Assembly (NCBI RefSeq): GCF_000422785.1
Contig: NZ_AUGS01000002.1
Span: 1 to 64,000, forward strand
DNA from: Pseudovibrio exalbescens DSM 16456
Lineage (GTDB): Bacteria > Pseudomonadota > Alphaproteobacteria > Rhizobiales > Stappiaceae
DNA: 64,000 nucleotides
Reading direction: 5' to 3'
Shown here piece by piece: positions 9,518 through 19,372 of the stretch (the first letter of the stretch is position 1; every line of letters begins with the position of its first letter). Under the pieces are notes generated by a model. The model saw nothing but the letters and a program-made list of their open reading frames with translations, did not search any database and was not told where the DNA came from. The translations under genes were made by a program, and so were the position numbers.

Positions 9518-10507
9518 CTAGAAGATCCGAAGGAAACGTACAAGGTAGATCTGCAAGATGGCCACCAGCACGAGCAGGCCGTATACAGCCGCGAAACCGT
9601 ACGGGCTGTGAGCGCCCGGTATGCCGCCTACATTGATGCCGAGCAACCCGGTGATCAGGGAAAGGGGAAGAAAAATCGCCGCGATGATGGCCAGAAGCAA
9701 CATATAGCGATTTGTCATTTCCGACCGTTTGTACATGACCTGATCATGCACGATTTCCGCCCGCTCCCGAATGGCGTCCATCTCCTCGGCAATGCGGATC
9801 ACCCGATCAGCCGCCTCCCGCAGGCGTATTTGGGCGGTTCGGCTCACAATCCCCCAATCTTCAATCTCGAAGTTCCGAAGGGCGTCCCGTTGAACAAACA
9901 TGGATCTGCGCATAACCGTGGCACGCCGGCGAATGCGGGCCAACTCCGCCTCCCAAGGCTGTGAGGCTTGTTCCAGAACGAGGTCTTCAAGATCCTCGAT
10001 CTCGTCCGCCAACGCCTCGGACAATTCTTCAGCACGATCAGAGAGGATCAGGGCCAGCGCCGACACCAGTTCTGCCGCAGAATGCAACTGCAAACCTCGC
10101 CGGATCTGGAGATCGAGTGCTGCCAAGACACCTGTGGTATCGTTCCAGACCGAGACCACGAGCCGATCACTCACCCACAACTTCAGGAGATCAATGGTCG
10201 CGCCGAGCGCGTCTGGCTTTACAGGAAACACATAGAGATTCAGCAGCGCACCGTTTTGAGAGATCGTGCAACGCGGGCGGGCATCCTCCTGTTTCAGCTC
10301 CGCACAAATGTCTTCCGGCAGATCCAGTTGAGCCAGGACCGCCGCACCTTCTGGCCGATCTTGACGGATGTGCAGCCAATAAACATCCGGTGAACCGGTA
10401 CGCCCTGCCGCCACGGCTTGAGCCGCACTTGTCTCGCGAACAGAGCCATCCTTGCCAATACATACGGCAAACACGGGACGTTCACCGTTATTCTGCGCCT
10501 CCATCAT
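9518..10507 (-). CDS. zntB: ZntB-like CorA-family cation transporter
   Basis: The protein has the CorA/ZntB layout: a large cytoplasmic N-terminal domain with a long helical stalk (about 140-265, including EELSEALADEIEDLEDLVL), then two C-terminal membrane spans at about 270-290 and 307-327. The first span ends in TGLLGINVGGIPG; the GIN triad, in place of the GMN of Mg-transporting CorA, and the following GGIPG are typical of ZntB. ZntB moves Zn2+, probably by H+ symport. ATG 10507 and ATG 10504 are tandem; AAGGAA lies upstream of both. The longer frame to 10558 lacks a ribosome site. Confidence 0.85.
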   Translation of the reverse strand: MMEAQNNGERPVFAVCIGKDGSVRETSAAQAVAAGRTGSPDVYWLHIRQDRPEGAAVLAQLDLPEDICAELKQEDARPRCTISQNGALLNLYVFPVKPDALGATIDLLKLWVSDRLVVSVWNDTTGVLAALDLQIRRGLQLHSAAELVSALALILSDRAEELSEALADEIEDLEDLVLEQASQPWEAELARIRRRATVMRRSMFVQRDALRNFEIEDWGIVSRTAQIRLREAADRVIRIAEEMDAIRERAEIVHDQVMYKRSEMTNRYMLLLAIIAAIFLPLSLITGLLGINVGGIPGAHSPYGFAAVYGLLVLVAILQIYLVRFLRIF

Positions 10508-10625
10508 CGTTCCTTTTTTCCAATGAGCTGCAAACAAAAACTGGCTCAAACCTGCCAAATTATGACCAACATTCCCTTAATAGAGTTGCGGAATGCAAGC
10601 CTGCGGAGCCGGACCTGCATTTTAG

Positions 10626-10640
10626 TTAAGGCCCGATTTA
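10626..10640. promoter_or_regulatory. Near-consensus CtrA-like box upstream of the aminotransferase-ftsK operon
   Basis: TTAAGGCCCGATTTA has the TTAA-N7-TTAA spacing with one mismatch in the second half. It lies about 65 bp before the aminotransferase start. One mismatch occurs often by chance, so this is only suggestive. Confidence 0.25.
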
Positions 10641-10703
10641 CCAAAAATCTTTAGAAATTGGCGGACAGCTTGTTTCTATGAATTCATCAAGACGAGAACC
10701 CCG

Positions 10704-11900
10704 GTGTCGAATAGTCAAAAAAAGCCTGCCTCCGGTGGCAACCCCTTCCAGCGTCTGCGTGTCCAGCTAGAGGGCATTCAGCCCGCGCTTGAGCCCATCA
10801 CTCTCACGATTGGTGAGCCCAAACACGAGCCACCCCAGTTTTTCATGGAGGTCCTGTCGGAAAACCGGGAGGGATTCCGCAAGTATCCTCCAATCCACGG
10901 CACACCGGCGTTCCGTGAGGCCGTCGGAGCCTGGCTTTGCAACCGCTATGGTCTGGGCCAGTCCCTTGACGCCGAACGCAGTGTGATTCCGCTCAATGGC
11001 TCCCGCGAAGGGTTGGTAACTGCCTGCGTCAGTGCCCGCGACTATCTCGGCAAGACCGGAGACAAGCCCGCCGTGATCCTGCCAAACCCCTTTTATCAGT
11101 CCTACGGAGCCGGCGCCCACATGGCTGGAGCGGAACTGGTTTTGCTTCCCGAGCAAGGCACAGGGGTACTTCCAGATCTCAAGGTACTGGACCCGACACT
11201 TCTGGACCGCACGATTGCGTTTTACTTTGCCTCGCCAGCCAACCCCCAAGGCACCGTGGCGCCAATGGCTTATTGGAAAGAGCTGATCAGCCTCGCACGC
11301 AAACACAACTTCATGGTGTTTGCTGATGAGTGCTATTCGGAAATCTACCGCACGACACCGCCAACGGGCGTTCTGGAAGCGGCCCATGCACTCGATGGCA
11401 CATTCAAGAATGTTGTAACCTTCAATTCGTTGTCCAAGCGCTCCAACCTGCCCGGATTGCGCTGTGGTTTTGCGGCGGGCGATCCGGACTTCATCCAGTT
11501 TTATGCAGACTTCCGAAACATCGCCTCCCCGCAAGTGCCGCTACCCGCACAAGCCGTGGCCGTTAGAGCCTATGGCGATGAAGAACACGTGATCGAAACC
11601 CGGCGCCTTTACAACGAAAAGTATGAAGCCGCAGAAGCAATCCTCTCCCCGCTGTTCGGCTCGGTCATGAACGACGGCGGCTTCTTTTTGTGGCTCGATA
11701 CCTCGCGTTGGGGCGGCGGCATCAAAACCGCAGAAAAGCTGTGGCGGGAGGCAGGTGTAAAGGTCCTGCCCGGTGCTTACATCGCCTCGGACATGCCCGA
11801 TGGTACCAACCCCGGCGCTGCCTACATTCGCCTTGCCCTCGTGGATAGCCTCGACATCAGCCGCGAAGCGTTCAAGCGCATCGTGACCTGTCTGGAGTGA
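10704..11900 (+). CDS. Class I/II PLP-dependent aminotransferase (DapC-like)
   Basis: A fold-type I aminotransferase of 398 residues. PLP-site features are visible in order: SPANPQGT (Asn), [11 protein letters not shown] (Asp and Tyr) and the Schiff-base lysine in [15 protein letters not shown], followed by the Arg that binds the substrate carboxylate. In Hyphomicrobiales the equivalent gene next to ftsK is usually annotated as an aminotransferase or N-succinyldiaminopimelate aminotransferase (DapC), which would put it in lysine/peptidoglycan precursor synthesis; the exact substrate cannot be read. It starts at GTG 10704 and ends 4 bp before the ftsK frame, so the two are probably co-transcribed. 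Confidence 0.88.
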   Translation: MSNSQKKPASGGNPFQRLRVQLEGIQPALEPITLTIGEPKHEPPQFFMEVLSENREGFRKYPPIHGTPAFREAVGAWLCNRYGLGQSLDAERSVIPLNGSREGLVTACVSARDYLGKTGDKPAVILPNPFYQSYGAGAHMAGAELVLLPEQGTGVLPDLKVLDPTLLDRTIAFYFASPANPQGTVAPMAYWKELISLARKHNFMVFADECYSEIYRTTPPTGVLEAAHALDGTFKNVVTFNSLSKRSNLPGLRCGFAAGDPDFIQFYADFRNIASPQVPLPAQAVAVRAYGDEEHVIETRRLYNEKYEAAEAILSPLFGSVMNDGGFFLWLDTSRWGGGIKTAEKLWREAGVKVLPGAYIASDMPDGTNPGAAYIRLALVDSLDISREAFKRIVTCLE

Positions 11901-11904
11901 TCGA

Positions 11905-14838
11905 ATGCATCAAGCCTCGACCATGCACGCAACTCGCAAATCTACCATTTCGCTTGAGGACACCGAGAGCCCCATCAAGCGCTTGATCAAACGTAACCTC
12001 ATTTCCCTGTGCGGTCTCGGGGTCATCGCAGTGGCAATCGCTTTTGCCGCGGCCTTGGCAACCTGGTCCGTCAATGATCCCAGCTTGAGTCATTCGACAA
12101 CAGAACCGGTGCGCAACGCTCTGGGAACGGTTGGTGCCATTTTGGCGGACCTGTTGATGCAATCCATCGGCCTGGCCACCGCCATCGTCTTGTTCCCTGT
12201 TTTGGTCTGGGGCTGGCGAATATTCTGGCACCATCGCTCCCATGTAACGCGCCGGCGCGTACTTTCCTGGTTCGCCGGAACGCTCATCTTTTCCGGTGCA
12301 TTGGCAGCTCTGCCAGTGGCTGAAGGCTGGCCTCTTCCCACCGGAATGGGTGGGTTCATGGGGGACTGGATTTTCTCGGTCCCCAACACGTTTTTCAATG
12401 GCCTGACTTCCGGTGCCAAGATGCTCGTGGGCACCGTTGGCCTTGGACTGCCCGCGCTGTTCCTGATGGCCCACGCTTCCGGCTGGATCGGGCGCACGCC
12501 GGCCGAAATCGACGATGAACCCACCGCCATGGCCATGACCGCCCCGACCTATGAGGGCTATGATGACTATGAGGAGGATGAAGACGACAACGAGGATGGG
12601 CGCCTCTCTGCAGCAATCGGAGCCCTCTCGCATTGGAAGCTGATGGCCGTGAGCGCAATCAAGCGCACCTTCTTCCGCTCCAAGGCACACCCCGCGCCGA
12701 CCCCGGCCTATGAGCCGGAGCCCGACTACGTCGACCAACCGTATGCGCAAGAGTATGCCTACGCCGATGACGCGAGCTATGACGCCCCGGAGTACGAAGA
12801 CGAAATCGCTCCACCGGCAACCCGAGAAACCTTGATGACCCGGTTGCGGCGCAAACTGGCGGCGCGGTTGCTGCCGGAAGACGACGATGGCCTGCGCGAA
12901 TTTTACGAACGCGGCCAGGTCGCCTATGAAGCCCCGGAAGGATATGAACCACAACAGGCCGGCGCTGAACCTTACGATGCCGCTCCTGCCTCCTATCATG
13001 GCGAAGGCATGGACCCGCACCCTGCACCTTGGGAAGATCCGGATCCGGCTCATCACCCGTTCTATGAGGATGACGCGGCACACGACGAAGAAGGCGACCC
13101 GGACTATTTCGAGGCTCCCTTTGAGCAGCCAACTCAACCAGTCGCGCCTCCTCAACAGGGTGCATCCGTGCGGCCAGTCGGCATCGCAAGCCCGACAGAA
13201 CCAGCCCCTGTTCCCACATCAACGACACCAACCGGCCGTGTGGTGCCCCAAGCCCCCACTCCGGCACCCGGTCAGCGCATCCAGCAAGAAGCTCAGGGCC
13301 GCTTGCCGTTGCCGCACACACCGGACTATGAGTTCCCCCCTCTGGCTCTCCTGACCAAGCCTGAGGCCACCGGTCAACATCAACTCAGTCAGGATGCGCT
13401 GGAACAGAATGCGCGCATTCTGGAAGGTGTTCTGAGTGACTTTGGTGTGCGGGGCGAAATCATTGAAGTACGGCCCGGCCCGGTTGTGACGCTGTATGAA
13501 CTTGAACCTGCTCCGGGCATCAAATCATCGCGCGTGATTGGCCTTGCAGATGATATTGCACGGTCCATGAGCGCCATTTCAGCCCGCGTTGCCGTGATTC
13601 CGGGCAAGAACGCCATTGGTATTGAATTGCCGAATGCCCGCCGGGAAACCGTTTATCTCCGTGAAATCCTGGCAGCACAGGACTTTGAGAAATCGAAGGC
13701 CAAGCTTGCCATGGCCCTCGGCAAGACGATTAACGGCGAGTCGGTTATTGCGGACTTGGCCCGCATGCCTCACCTGCTGGTTGCCGGTACTACCGGTTCC
13801 GGTAAGTCGGTCTCGGTCAATACGATGATCCTGTCCCTGCTCTACCGACTGACACCGGAACAGTGCAAGCTGATCATGATCGATCCGAAGATGCTGGAAT
13901 TGTCCATCTACGACGGGATTCCTCACCTTCTGACCCCGGTGGTCACGGACCCCAACAAGGCCGTCGTTGCCTTGAAGTGGACCGTCCGGGAGATGGAGGA
14001 TCGCTACAAGAAGATGTCCAAGATGGGTGTACGCAACATCGATGGCTACAACACCCGTGTTGAACAGGCCATGAAAAAGGGCGAGCGTTTTACCCGTACG
14101 GTTCAAACCGGTTTCGACCGCAATACCGGCGAGCCGATCTTCGAGGAAGAAGAACTGCCATTGGAAAAAATGCCGTACATCGTCGTGGTTGTCGATGAAA
14201 TGGCTGACCTGATGATGGTCGCTGGCAAGGACATCGAAGGCGCCATCCAGCGCTTGGCACAGATGGCCCGTGCGGCAGGTATCCATCTGATCATGGCAAC
14301 GCAGCGCCCATCCGTGGACGTGATTACCGGCACCATCAAGGCCAACTTCCCGACCCGTATTTCCTTCCAGGTCACCTCCAAGATTGACAGCCGCACCATT
14401 CTCGGCGAGATGGGGGCTGAACAGCTACTGGGTATGGGTGACATGTTGTACATGGCCGGAGGCGGTCGCACCCAGCGAGTTCACGGTCCATTCGTTTCCG
14501 ATGACGAAGTGGAGGAAATCGTGAACCATCTGAAGGAACAAGGCACGCCGCAGTATCTGGAAGAAGTAACCGAAGAAAAGGATGAAGGCGGGAGCTATGA
14601 CGGCCTGACTGCAGGCAGCGGCAATGCCAGCAATGACCTTTATGATCAGGCGGTCGCGATCGTGGCACGGGACAAGAAAGCCTCCACTTCGTACATCCAG
14701 CGCCGGTTGTCCATTGGCTACAACAGAGCCGCATCCTTGATTGAGCGGATGGAGCAAGAAGGCATCATCAGCCCGGCAAACCATGCGGGCAAACGCGAAA
14801 TCTTGCTGCGCACCGAAGATGAAGACATGATAGGTTAA
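11905..14838 (+). CDS. ftsK: DNA translocase FtsK
   Basis: FtsK anchors at the septum and pumps chromosomal DNA towards dif during division. About four membrane spans are visible at roughly 33-58, 78-108, 120-140 and 168-190. An acidic Pro/Tyr/Glu-rich linker (about 205-450) is followed by the motor: Walker A GTTGSGKS near residue 630, Walker [12 protein letters not shown] near 760, and MATQRPS. The C-terminal gamma winged-helix (about 910-970) includes [17 protein letters not shown] and recognises KOPS. Length 977 is long because of the linker. An upstream start would overlap the aminotransferase; ATG 11905 or the internal ATG 11923 are possible. Confidence 0.96.
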   Translation: MHQASTMHATRKSTISLEDTESPIKRLIKRNLISLCGLGVIAVAIAFAAALATWSVNDPSLSHSTTEPVRNALGTVGAILADLLMQSIGLATAIVLFPVLVWGWRIFWHHRSHVTRRRVLSWFAGTLIFSGALAALPVAEGWPLPTGMGGFMGDWIFSVPNTFFNGLTSGAKMLVGTVGLGLPALFLMAHASGWIGRTPAEIDDEPTAMAMTAPTYEGYDDYEEDEDDNEDGRLSAAIGALSHWKLMAVSAIKRTFFRSKAHPAPTPAYEPEPDYVDQPYAQEYAYADDASYDAPEYEDEIAPPATRETLMTRLRRKLAARLLPEDDDGLREFYERGQVAYEAPEGYEPQQAGAEPYDAAPASYHGEGMDPHPAPWEDPDPAHHPFYEDDAAHDEEGDPDYFEAPFEQPTQPVAPPQQGASVRPVGIASPTEPAPVPTSTTPTGRVVPQAPTPAPGQRIQQEAQGRLPLPHTPDYEFPPLALLTKPEATGQHQLSQDALEQNARILEGVLSDFGVRGEIIEVRPGPVVTLYELEPAPGIKSSRVIGLADDIARSMSAISARVAVIPGKNAIGIELPNARRETVYLREILAAQDFEKSKAKLAMALGKTINGESVIADLARMPHLLVAGTTGSGKSVSVNTMILSLLYRLTPEQCKLIMIDPKMLELSIYDGIPHLLTPVVTDPNKAVVALKWTVREMEDRYKKMSKMGVRNIDGYNTRVEQAMKKGERFTRTVQTGFDRNTGEPIFEEEELPLEKMPYIVVVVDEMADLMMVAGKDIEGAIQRLAQMARAAGIHLIMATQRPSVDVITGTIKANFPTRISFQVTSKIDSRTILGEMGAEQLLGMGDMLYMAGGGRTQRVHGPFVSDDEVEEIVNHLKEQGTPQYLEEVTEEKDEGGSYDGLTAGSGNASNDLYDQAVAIVARDKKASTSYIQRRLSIGYNRAASLIERMEQEGIISPANHAGKREILLRTEDEDMIG

Positions 14839-14945
14839 ACATGGACAAGATTTAATGGCGAATGCCCCAACTTTGCCAAAGGTGTGTCTTAGGTCCGAAC
14901 CAGCGCAACACAGAGCGCCAACCTGATGATTTTGGAGTTTACTTG

Positions 14946-15608
14946 ATGAGTTTCAATCGCCACGGAAGTGTCAACTGGATGCAGCGCATGTTTGCATGCA
15001 TGACCATTGCACTTGGATTGGTTGCGGCAAGCTTCATCACAAGCGACGCCAACGCCCAGGCACCCAGCAAGGCGCAGGCCATCAAGGCGATCAACAGCAG
15101 CTTCAACTCGGTCAAGACCATGCGTGGTGAGTTCATCCAGTTTGGTCCCAGCGGGGGCCGCGTGGAGGGACAGTTTTTCATCCACCGCCCAGGCAAGCTG
15201 CGGTTTTACTACAACAAACCGTCCAGCCTCGACATCATTGCGGATGGAGACATGATTTCCATCAAGGACCGGAAACTGCAAACACAGGACATCTGGCCTT
15301 TGTCGCAAACGCCGCTGCGGTTCTTGCTGGCAGACCAGATTGACCTGACCCGCGATGCCAATGTAACCGCTGTCGAGGTGGAAGAGGACCTGGTTTCGGT
15401 CGTGATTGACGACAAGACACGCTTTGCATCCGGTCGCCTGACCCTGATTTTCGACACCAAGAACTTCAAGCTCAAGCAATGGACCGTGCGCGACAATCAA
15501 GGCTATGACACCTCGGTCGCCATCTACAATGTGGAGGAAAACGGTCCCACCAATCCGGATCTGTTTGAGATTGACTATCTGGCGAATGCACGGCAGAAAC
15601 GCCGGTAG
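14946..15608 (+). CDS. lolA: Outer-membrane lipoprotein carrier LolA
   Basis: A 220-residue periplasmic protein that carries lipoproteins from LolCDE to the outer membrane. ATG 14946 has GGAG eight bases upstream and gives a good signal peptide: basic start, hydrophobic MFACMTIALGLVAASF, likely cleavage after ANA near residue 37. A longer frame from 14862 would bury this signal. The mature part shows the LolA pattern: MRGEFIQFGPSGGRVEGQF, RPGKLRFYYNKP, ISIKDRKLQTQDIWPLSQTPLRFLL and LTLIFDTKNFKLKQWTVRDNQG. It lies 107 bp after ftsK, the usual neighbour. Confidence 0.92.
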   Translation: MSFNRHGSVNWMQRMFACMTIALGLVAASFITSDANAQAPSKAQAIKAINSSFNSVKTMRGEFIQFGPSGGRVEGQFFIHRPGKLRFYYNKPSSLDIIADGDMISIKDRKLQTQDIWPLSQTPLRFLLADQIDLTRDANVTAVEVEEDLVSVVIDDKTRFASGRLTLIFDTKNFKLKQWTVRDNQGYDTSVAIYNVEENGPTNPDLFEIDYLANARQKRR

Positions 15609-15637
15609 ATCAAGACCTGATCAGGAATGACTGGTTG

Positions 15638-15665
15638 AAAGGCTCGGAGAGATCCGGGCCTTTTT
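15638..15665 (+). terminator. Intrinsic terminator after lolA
   Basis: AAGGCTCGG pairs with CCGGGCCTT (one G-U pair) around AGAGAT, and is followed by a T run. It lies 30 bp past the lolA stop and ends 16 bp before the next gene, so the ATP-grasp gene probably has its own promoter or is reached by read-through. Confidence 0.8.
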
Positions 15666-15680
15666 GTTGGATAGGAAACC

Positions 15681-16751
15681 ATGGCAAAGTTCGTCGAGGC
15701 TTGTGACCTGCCCGGATTGTCTGTTGGCAATGAAATGCTGGCGCGCTTTTGCGCCGACTACGGCGCCCGCCTGTTCGTGGATATCCGCTACCAGCACGCC
15801 GGTTACATTCTCACGGGCTCTGGTGAGCGGCTGGTCTTCAAGGGAACCAGTTTGCCGCTTAACGCATTTGGGCCGGCTCAGATTGCCATCGACAAGGAGT
15901 ACACCTCCCAGATGCTTGACTCTGCAGGCCTGTGTGTACCCGACGGTGTTCTGATCCACTCTGAGCAAGAGATCGCCACTATTCGCAGCCGAAATCCGGA
16001 GGCTGCCGAGCATATGCACACACGACGGAATGCGCATTCGTTTGCAATGGATCGCGGATTTCCGATCTTTGCCAAACCCAATGATCAATCCCAAGGCACG
16101 CATGTTCTGTGCACCACGCATGCGGGCGAACTGGATGAAGCCCTAACATTGCTGCTCAACCGCTATGGGGCGGCATTGGTGCAAAAAGCCATGCCAGGCA
16201 AGGACTACCGTGTCATTGTTCTGGATGGTGAGGTCCTTGCTGTCATCGAACGTCGCGCCCTGTCGGTCGTTGGTGACGGCCAAACTCCGCTGCAGCAGCT
16301 GATTGCTGCACACCTCGACAAGGCCACCACCCGAACCGGTGGGAAAAAGATAGAGGCCAGCGATCCGCGCATAGAAAAACATCTCCAAGCACAGGGCTAC
16401 GCACTCGGCAGCGTGCCATCAACGGGCGAAATTCTGAGCTTGTTGCCCAGCGCCAACCTGTCAACCGGAGGGGACTGTCTGGATCAGACCGAGAAAATCA
16501 GTCCCTTCATCTCTCAGATCGCCTGCAAGGCCGCCGCTACACTCGGCCTGCGTTATGCCGGCATTGATATTCTCTGCCCGGATATCGCCGCCTGCGAAGG
16601 GCCATATTGCATTCTGGAAGTCAACGCAGCACCTGGGCTGACCTACTTCTATCGCGCCAACCCGGCTCATCAGGCGCGCGTGGAAACCATCTACAAGCGC
16701 CTGACTGAAGCCATGTTGTCTCCGGGCCGCCACCCCACGATCAAACAGTGA
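15681..16751 (+). CDS. Stand-alone ATP-grasp ligase resembling the cyanophycin synthetase ATP-grasp domain
   Basis: The 356-residue protein matches the central ATP-grasp domain of cyanophycin synthetase (CphA1). FAKPNDQSQGTHV (130-142) is the nucleotide-binding loop. GKDYRVIVLDGEVLAV (173-188), VVGDG (196-200), ANLSTGG (258-264), YAGIDILCPD (292-301) and the metal-binding EVNAAPGL (313-320) follow in CphA order. It has neither the N-terminal CphA domain nor the C-terminal Mur-ligase domain, so it cannot be a normal cyanophycin synthetase. By family it should activate a carboxylate with ATP and join it to an amine; the substrate is unknown. ATG 15681 has GGAAA upstream. It overlaps the AEC transporter gene tail-to-tail by 11 bp. 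Confidence 0.82.
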   Translation: MAKFVEACDLPGLSVGNEMLARFCADYGARLFVDIRYQHAGYILTGSGERLVFKGTSLPLNAFGPAQIAIDKEYTSQMLDSAGLCVPDGVLIHSEQEIATIRSRNPEAAEHMHTRRNAHSFAMDRGFPIFAKPNDQSQGTHVLCTTHAGELDEALTLLLNRYGAALVQKAMPGKDYRVIVLDGEVLAVIERRALSVVGDGQTPLQQLIAAHLDKATTRTGGKKIEASDPRIEKHLQAQGYALGSVPSTGEILSLLPSANLSTGGDCLDQTEKISPFISQIACKAAATLGLRYAGIDILCPDIAACEGPYCILEVNAAPGLTYFYRANPAHQARVETIYKRLTEAMLSPGRHPTIKQ

Positions 16752-17667
16752 TTGCCGCCACAGCGGTGACCGTAATCACGGATAGGAATGTGGTGACGAG
16801 AATGACCTGGCTGAGAAACTCTTCCGGGGCCTTGTACTGAACACCGATCACGAAGGCCAGAACCCCGCTTGGGCCGGCAGCGACCAGCACGCCCGGACCA
16901 ATCCAGAACTGCGGTAAAGCGAACGCGATCGCGAACAGAACCCAAGCGATGGCGGGCACAACAACGAGCTTGAGCGCAGACGCGCTCAACACCAACGGAC
17001 TGGCAAAACCGACGCGCTGTGTGCTCAACACAAGCCCCAGCGCAAACAGAGAAGCCGGCGCAGCCGCACTGCCCAGAAAATCGGCATAGACCCCGATACC
17101 GTTGTTCGTTGAGATGCCGCACAGGTTTACAGCAAGCCCCAACGCCAATGCCATGATGTTGGGATTGGTGTAAAACGTGGCACACAGATTATGAAACGGC
17201 GATCCTTGACCGTTTTTGGTCATCAACTCCAGCGCCAACACGGTCCCACCGAGAACGATAAGATTGTCGACGACGATGACCGAGACCACCGGCAAGGTCG
17301 CCTCATGGCCGTAAAGAACCTCTGCGATGGGAAGAATGAAGAAGGTGTGGTTACAAAACGCAGCCGCCATGCCAAGCAGCAGGCTTTCCTTGATGCAGCG
17401 ATTAAACACCTTGTAGGCGAGAAAAAAAGTCAGCCCGTAAACCAACGCCTCGGAAAGGCTATAGCCAACAACGTAGAGATAGTCGAATTTCTCAAAGGGT
17501 GCTTGTGCCACCAGCTTGAACAAAAGTGCTGGCAAAAAGACATAGAACACCGTTTTATTGATCACATTGGCTTCATCTTTGTCAAAGAGCTTCAGCCACC
17601 CGAACCCATAACCCAGTACAACAGCGGCAAACACGGGTAATACCGCATTGAGTAATATATTTATCAC
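16741..17667 (-). CDS. AEC-family (auxin efflux carrier) transporter
   Basis: A 308-residue membrane protein with about ten hydrophobic segments, split into two halves by a short polar centre near residue 155-165 (MTKNGQGSPF). The opening INILLNAVLPVFAAVVLGYGFG, the internal PNIMALALGLAVNL repeat and the closing gene order of helices match the AEC family, whose bacterial members export or import small organic acids such as malate or malonate. The substrate cannot be told from sequence. The start is GTG 17667 with AGGGG seven bases upstream. Its 3' end overlaps the ATP-grasp gene by 11 bp on the opposite strand. Confidence 0.85.
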   Translation of the reverse strand: MINILLNAVLPVFAAVVLGYGFGWLKLFDKDEANVINKTVFYVFLPALLFKLVAQAPFEKFDYLYVVGYSLSEALVYGLTFFLAYKVFNRCIKESLLLGMAAAFCNHTFFILPIAEVLYGHEATLPVVSVIVVDNLIVLGGTVLALELMTKNGQGSPFHNLCATFYTNPNIMALALGLAVNLCGISTNNGIGVYADFLGSAAAPASLFALGLVLSTQRVGFASPLVLSASALKLVVVPAIAWVLFAIAFALPQFWIGPGVLVAAGPSGVLAFVIGVQYKAPEEFLSQVILVTTFLSVITVTAVAAITV

Positions 17668-17796
17668 GGCTTGAACCCCTATAAGACCTCAAAAGGCCTA
17701 CAGGGTTTCTACCGGGATTTCGAGTTCGGGATTTGACGCAGAACCTGAAAAAAGACACTTGCGGAAGCCACACAAGCGCCTGAAATTTCAGATGAT

Positions 17797-18003
17797 TTAC
17801 CACTCACCCAATTTGGTTTCCCGCGTGTATTCCTCATCTGGCACCACTTTGACGACCGCCTGGCCGCACATCGTCACGCCCTTGGCAGCATCAAAAGTCA
17901 TCGTTGGTGATCCATAAAGCTCCCAGCCACGATTGAGAGCCTGAGTTATGCGGTGACAAAACTCTGAGGAATCCGGTTCCGTGATCAGCCGATAAAGACG
18001 CAT
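17797..18003 (-). CDS. DUF1737 protein (68 aa)
   Basis: A small soluble protein beginning MRLYRLITEPDSSEFCHRIT and containing LNRGWELYGSPTMTFD and GQAVVKV, which fit the DUF1737 family. No function is established for the family. It lies 98 bp after the CitE-like gene on the same strand, separated from it by a long palindrome (18044-18098). DUF1737 genes are often found near CitE-like lyases in Hyphomicrobiales, which suggests but does not prove a link. Confidence 0.8.
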   Translation of the reverse strand: MRLYRLITEPDSSEFCHRITQALNRGWELYGSPTMTFDAAKGVTMCGQAVVKVVPDEEYTRETKLGEW

Positions 18004-18043
18004 TTTTTCTTCTCCGATTACCTGTCTGGGCCCGGTTCAATAC

Positions 18044-18098
18044 GTGCTTGAGCGGGGTGGCCGCCAAATGGTTGCCCACGCGGCGGCCCCTCAAGCAC
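18044..18098 (-). repeat. Long imperfect intergenic palindrome
   Basis: GTGCTTGAG (18044-18052) pairs with CTCAAGCAC (18090-18098), and the inner GGCCGCC pairs with GGCGGCC, leaving a loop of about 18 bases. There is no T run on either side, so it looks more like an mRNA-stabilising or processing hairpin between two co-directional genes than an intrinsic terminator. Confidence 0.6.
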
Positions 18099-18101
18099 AT
18101 T

Positions 18102-19004
18102 TCAACCTGCCATATTCCGAGCCTCAATCGCTTCTGCCACGGCAACGAGATGCCGGCCCATATCCGCATGAAGGCGCTCAACCATCTGCCCCTCCACCTG
18201 AACAACCCCCTTGCTCTTGTTGGCCGGGTCATCAAAGGCCGCAATCATTTTACGCGCCCAAGCCAGTTCATATGGACCAGGCGAAAAAGCACGGTGACAC
18301 GCTTCTATCTGACTGGGATGGATCAGCGTTTTGCCATCCATTCCCATTCGTGCGCCTTGTGCGCATTCCTCGGCAAAAGCTTCTGGTTTGGAGAAATCAT
18401 TGAAAACACCGTCAATAATGCTGATGCGACCCGCCCGCGCCGCGGCAACGCACGTCATGAGCCAAGGCATCAACTCGGCGCGGCCAGGCGCAATGGCAAC
18501 GCCTGTTTCCTTCGCCAAATCGTTTGTCCCCATCACCAAGGCATCAAGCCGAACATCGTCTTCCAGACCAGACAACCCAATGCCTTTTGCATTCAACATG
18601 GCCAGTGGTGTTTCCATCATCGCCCAGAGTTTAATCGCCGGATCCGCCCCTTGGGCTTTCAAGATACCTGAGACCAGTTTCAGATCCGCAGGCCCATTCA
18701 CTTTTGGCAGGGCAATCGCATCGGGCTTTGCCGTGATGGCCGCATCAAGATCCGACCGTCCGAATTCCGAGGTCAACGCATTGATGCGAATGACCAGCTC
18801 GCGGTGACCAAAATCGCCAGCCTTGACGGCTTGATACACTTGCTCTCGGGCATCCAGCTTGGCTTCAGGCGCCACCGCGTCTTCCAGATCGAAAATGATG
18901 CTGTCCACATCCAGCCCCTTGGCCTTCTCGATCGCCCGGGTGTTGGAGCCCGGAACATAAAGAACACTTCGACGCGGTCGTATCGTTTTACCTGCCGCTG
19001 CCAT
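18102..19004 (-). CDS. CitE-like CoA ester lyase (HpcH/HpaI aldolase family)
   Basis: A 300-residue TIM-barrel enzyme. The N-terminus RRSVLYVPGSN (11-21) and the metal-binding strand IIFDLEDAVAPEAK (34-47, Glu and Asp) are diagnostic of citrate lyase beta/malyl-CoA lyase relatives; WAMMETPLAM (153-162) carries the second metal ligand. Family members cleave or hydrolyse malyl-, methylmalyl- or citramalyl-CoA. No citrate lyase alpha, gamma or ligase subunits are nearby, so a role in citrate fermentation is unlikely; a malyl/citramalyl-CoA lyase or thioesterase role is more plausible. ATG 19004 is the only good start. Confidence 0.85.
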   Translation of the reverse strand: MAAAGKTIRPRRSVLYVPGSNTRAIEKAKGLDVDSIIFDLEDAVAPEAKLDAREQVYQAVKAGDFGHRELVIRINALTSEFGRSDLDAAITAKPDAIALPKVNGPADLKLVSGILKAQGADPAIKLWAMMETPLAMLNAKGIGLSGLEDDVRLDALVMGTNDLAKETGVAIAPGRAELMPWLMTCVAAARAGRISIIDGVFNDFSKPEAFAEECAQGARMGMDGKTLIHPSQIEACHRAFSPGPYELAWARKMIAAFDDPANKSKGVVQVEGQMVERLHADMGRHLVAVAEAIEARNMAG

Positions 19005-19372
19005 TGATCACTTCCCCCATTTGGTCACAGTTGCGATCGCTTGTCCCTTGCAAGCGCGTTTTGATAACCAGATCACAACCCGTGCGTCTTTTATTTCCAA
19101 CGCAAAATCAGATTTTCAGCCATCGAGCCGCAGATGCTAACGCAAACCGCTAACAGCTTAAAGACGTTGTTTGTATGAAGATTTTTGGAAGTTTACCCAA
19201 ACGGACACCAACGGCAGGCGCGAAAAATCACATTCACCTGTGAGCGGAGTACGCCGAACCATGCGATAGCGCTGTATTTCCTGCGGCAAATCAGAACTAC
19301 ACCTTGATTTAGCGTTTGAATTGGCGACACTGAGATTTAAATCCTTTGATATGTAACAGGACCAAATCAACC
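19005..19372. other. 368-bp divergent intergenic region
   Basis: This region separates the CitE-like gene (minus) from the GNAT gene (plus) and must hold both promoters. I see no RNA gene or conserved box. A short hairpin CGCTTG...CAAGCG near 19035-19055 is the only secondary structure noticed. A minus-strand frame (19158-19415) shows no domain or ribosome site. Confidence 0.5.

Noticed and set aside
11872-13155. 427-codon minus-strand frame across ftsK
   Set aside because: It lies opposite the N-terminal half of ftsK, whose linker codons create a long open shadow frame. It has no ribosome site and no plausible domain.
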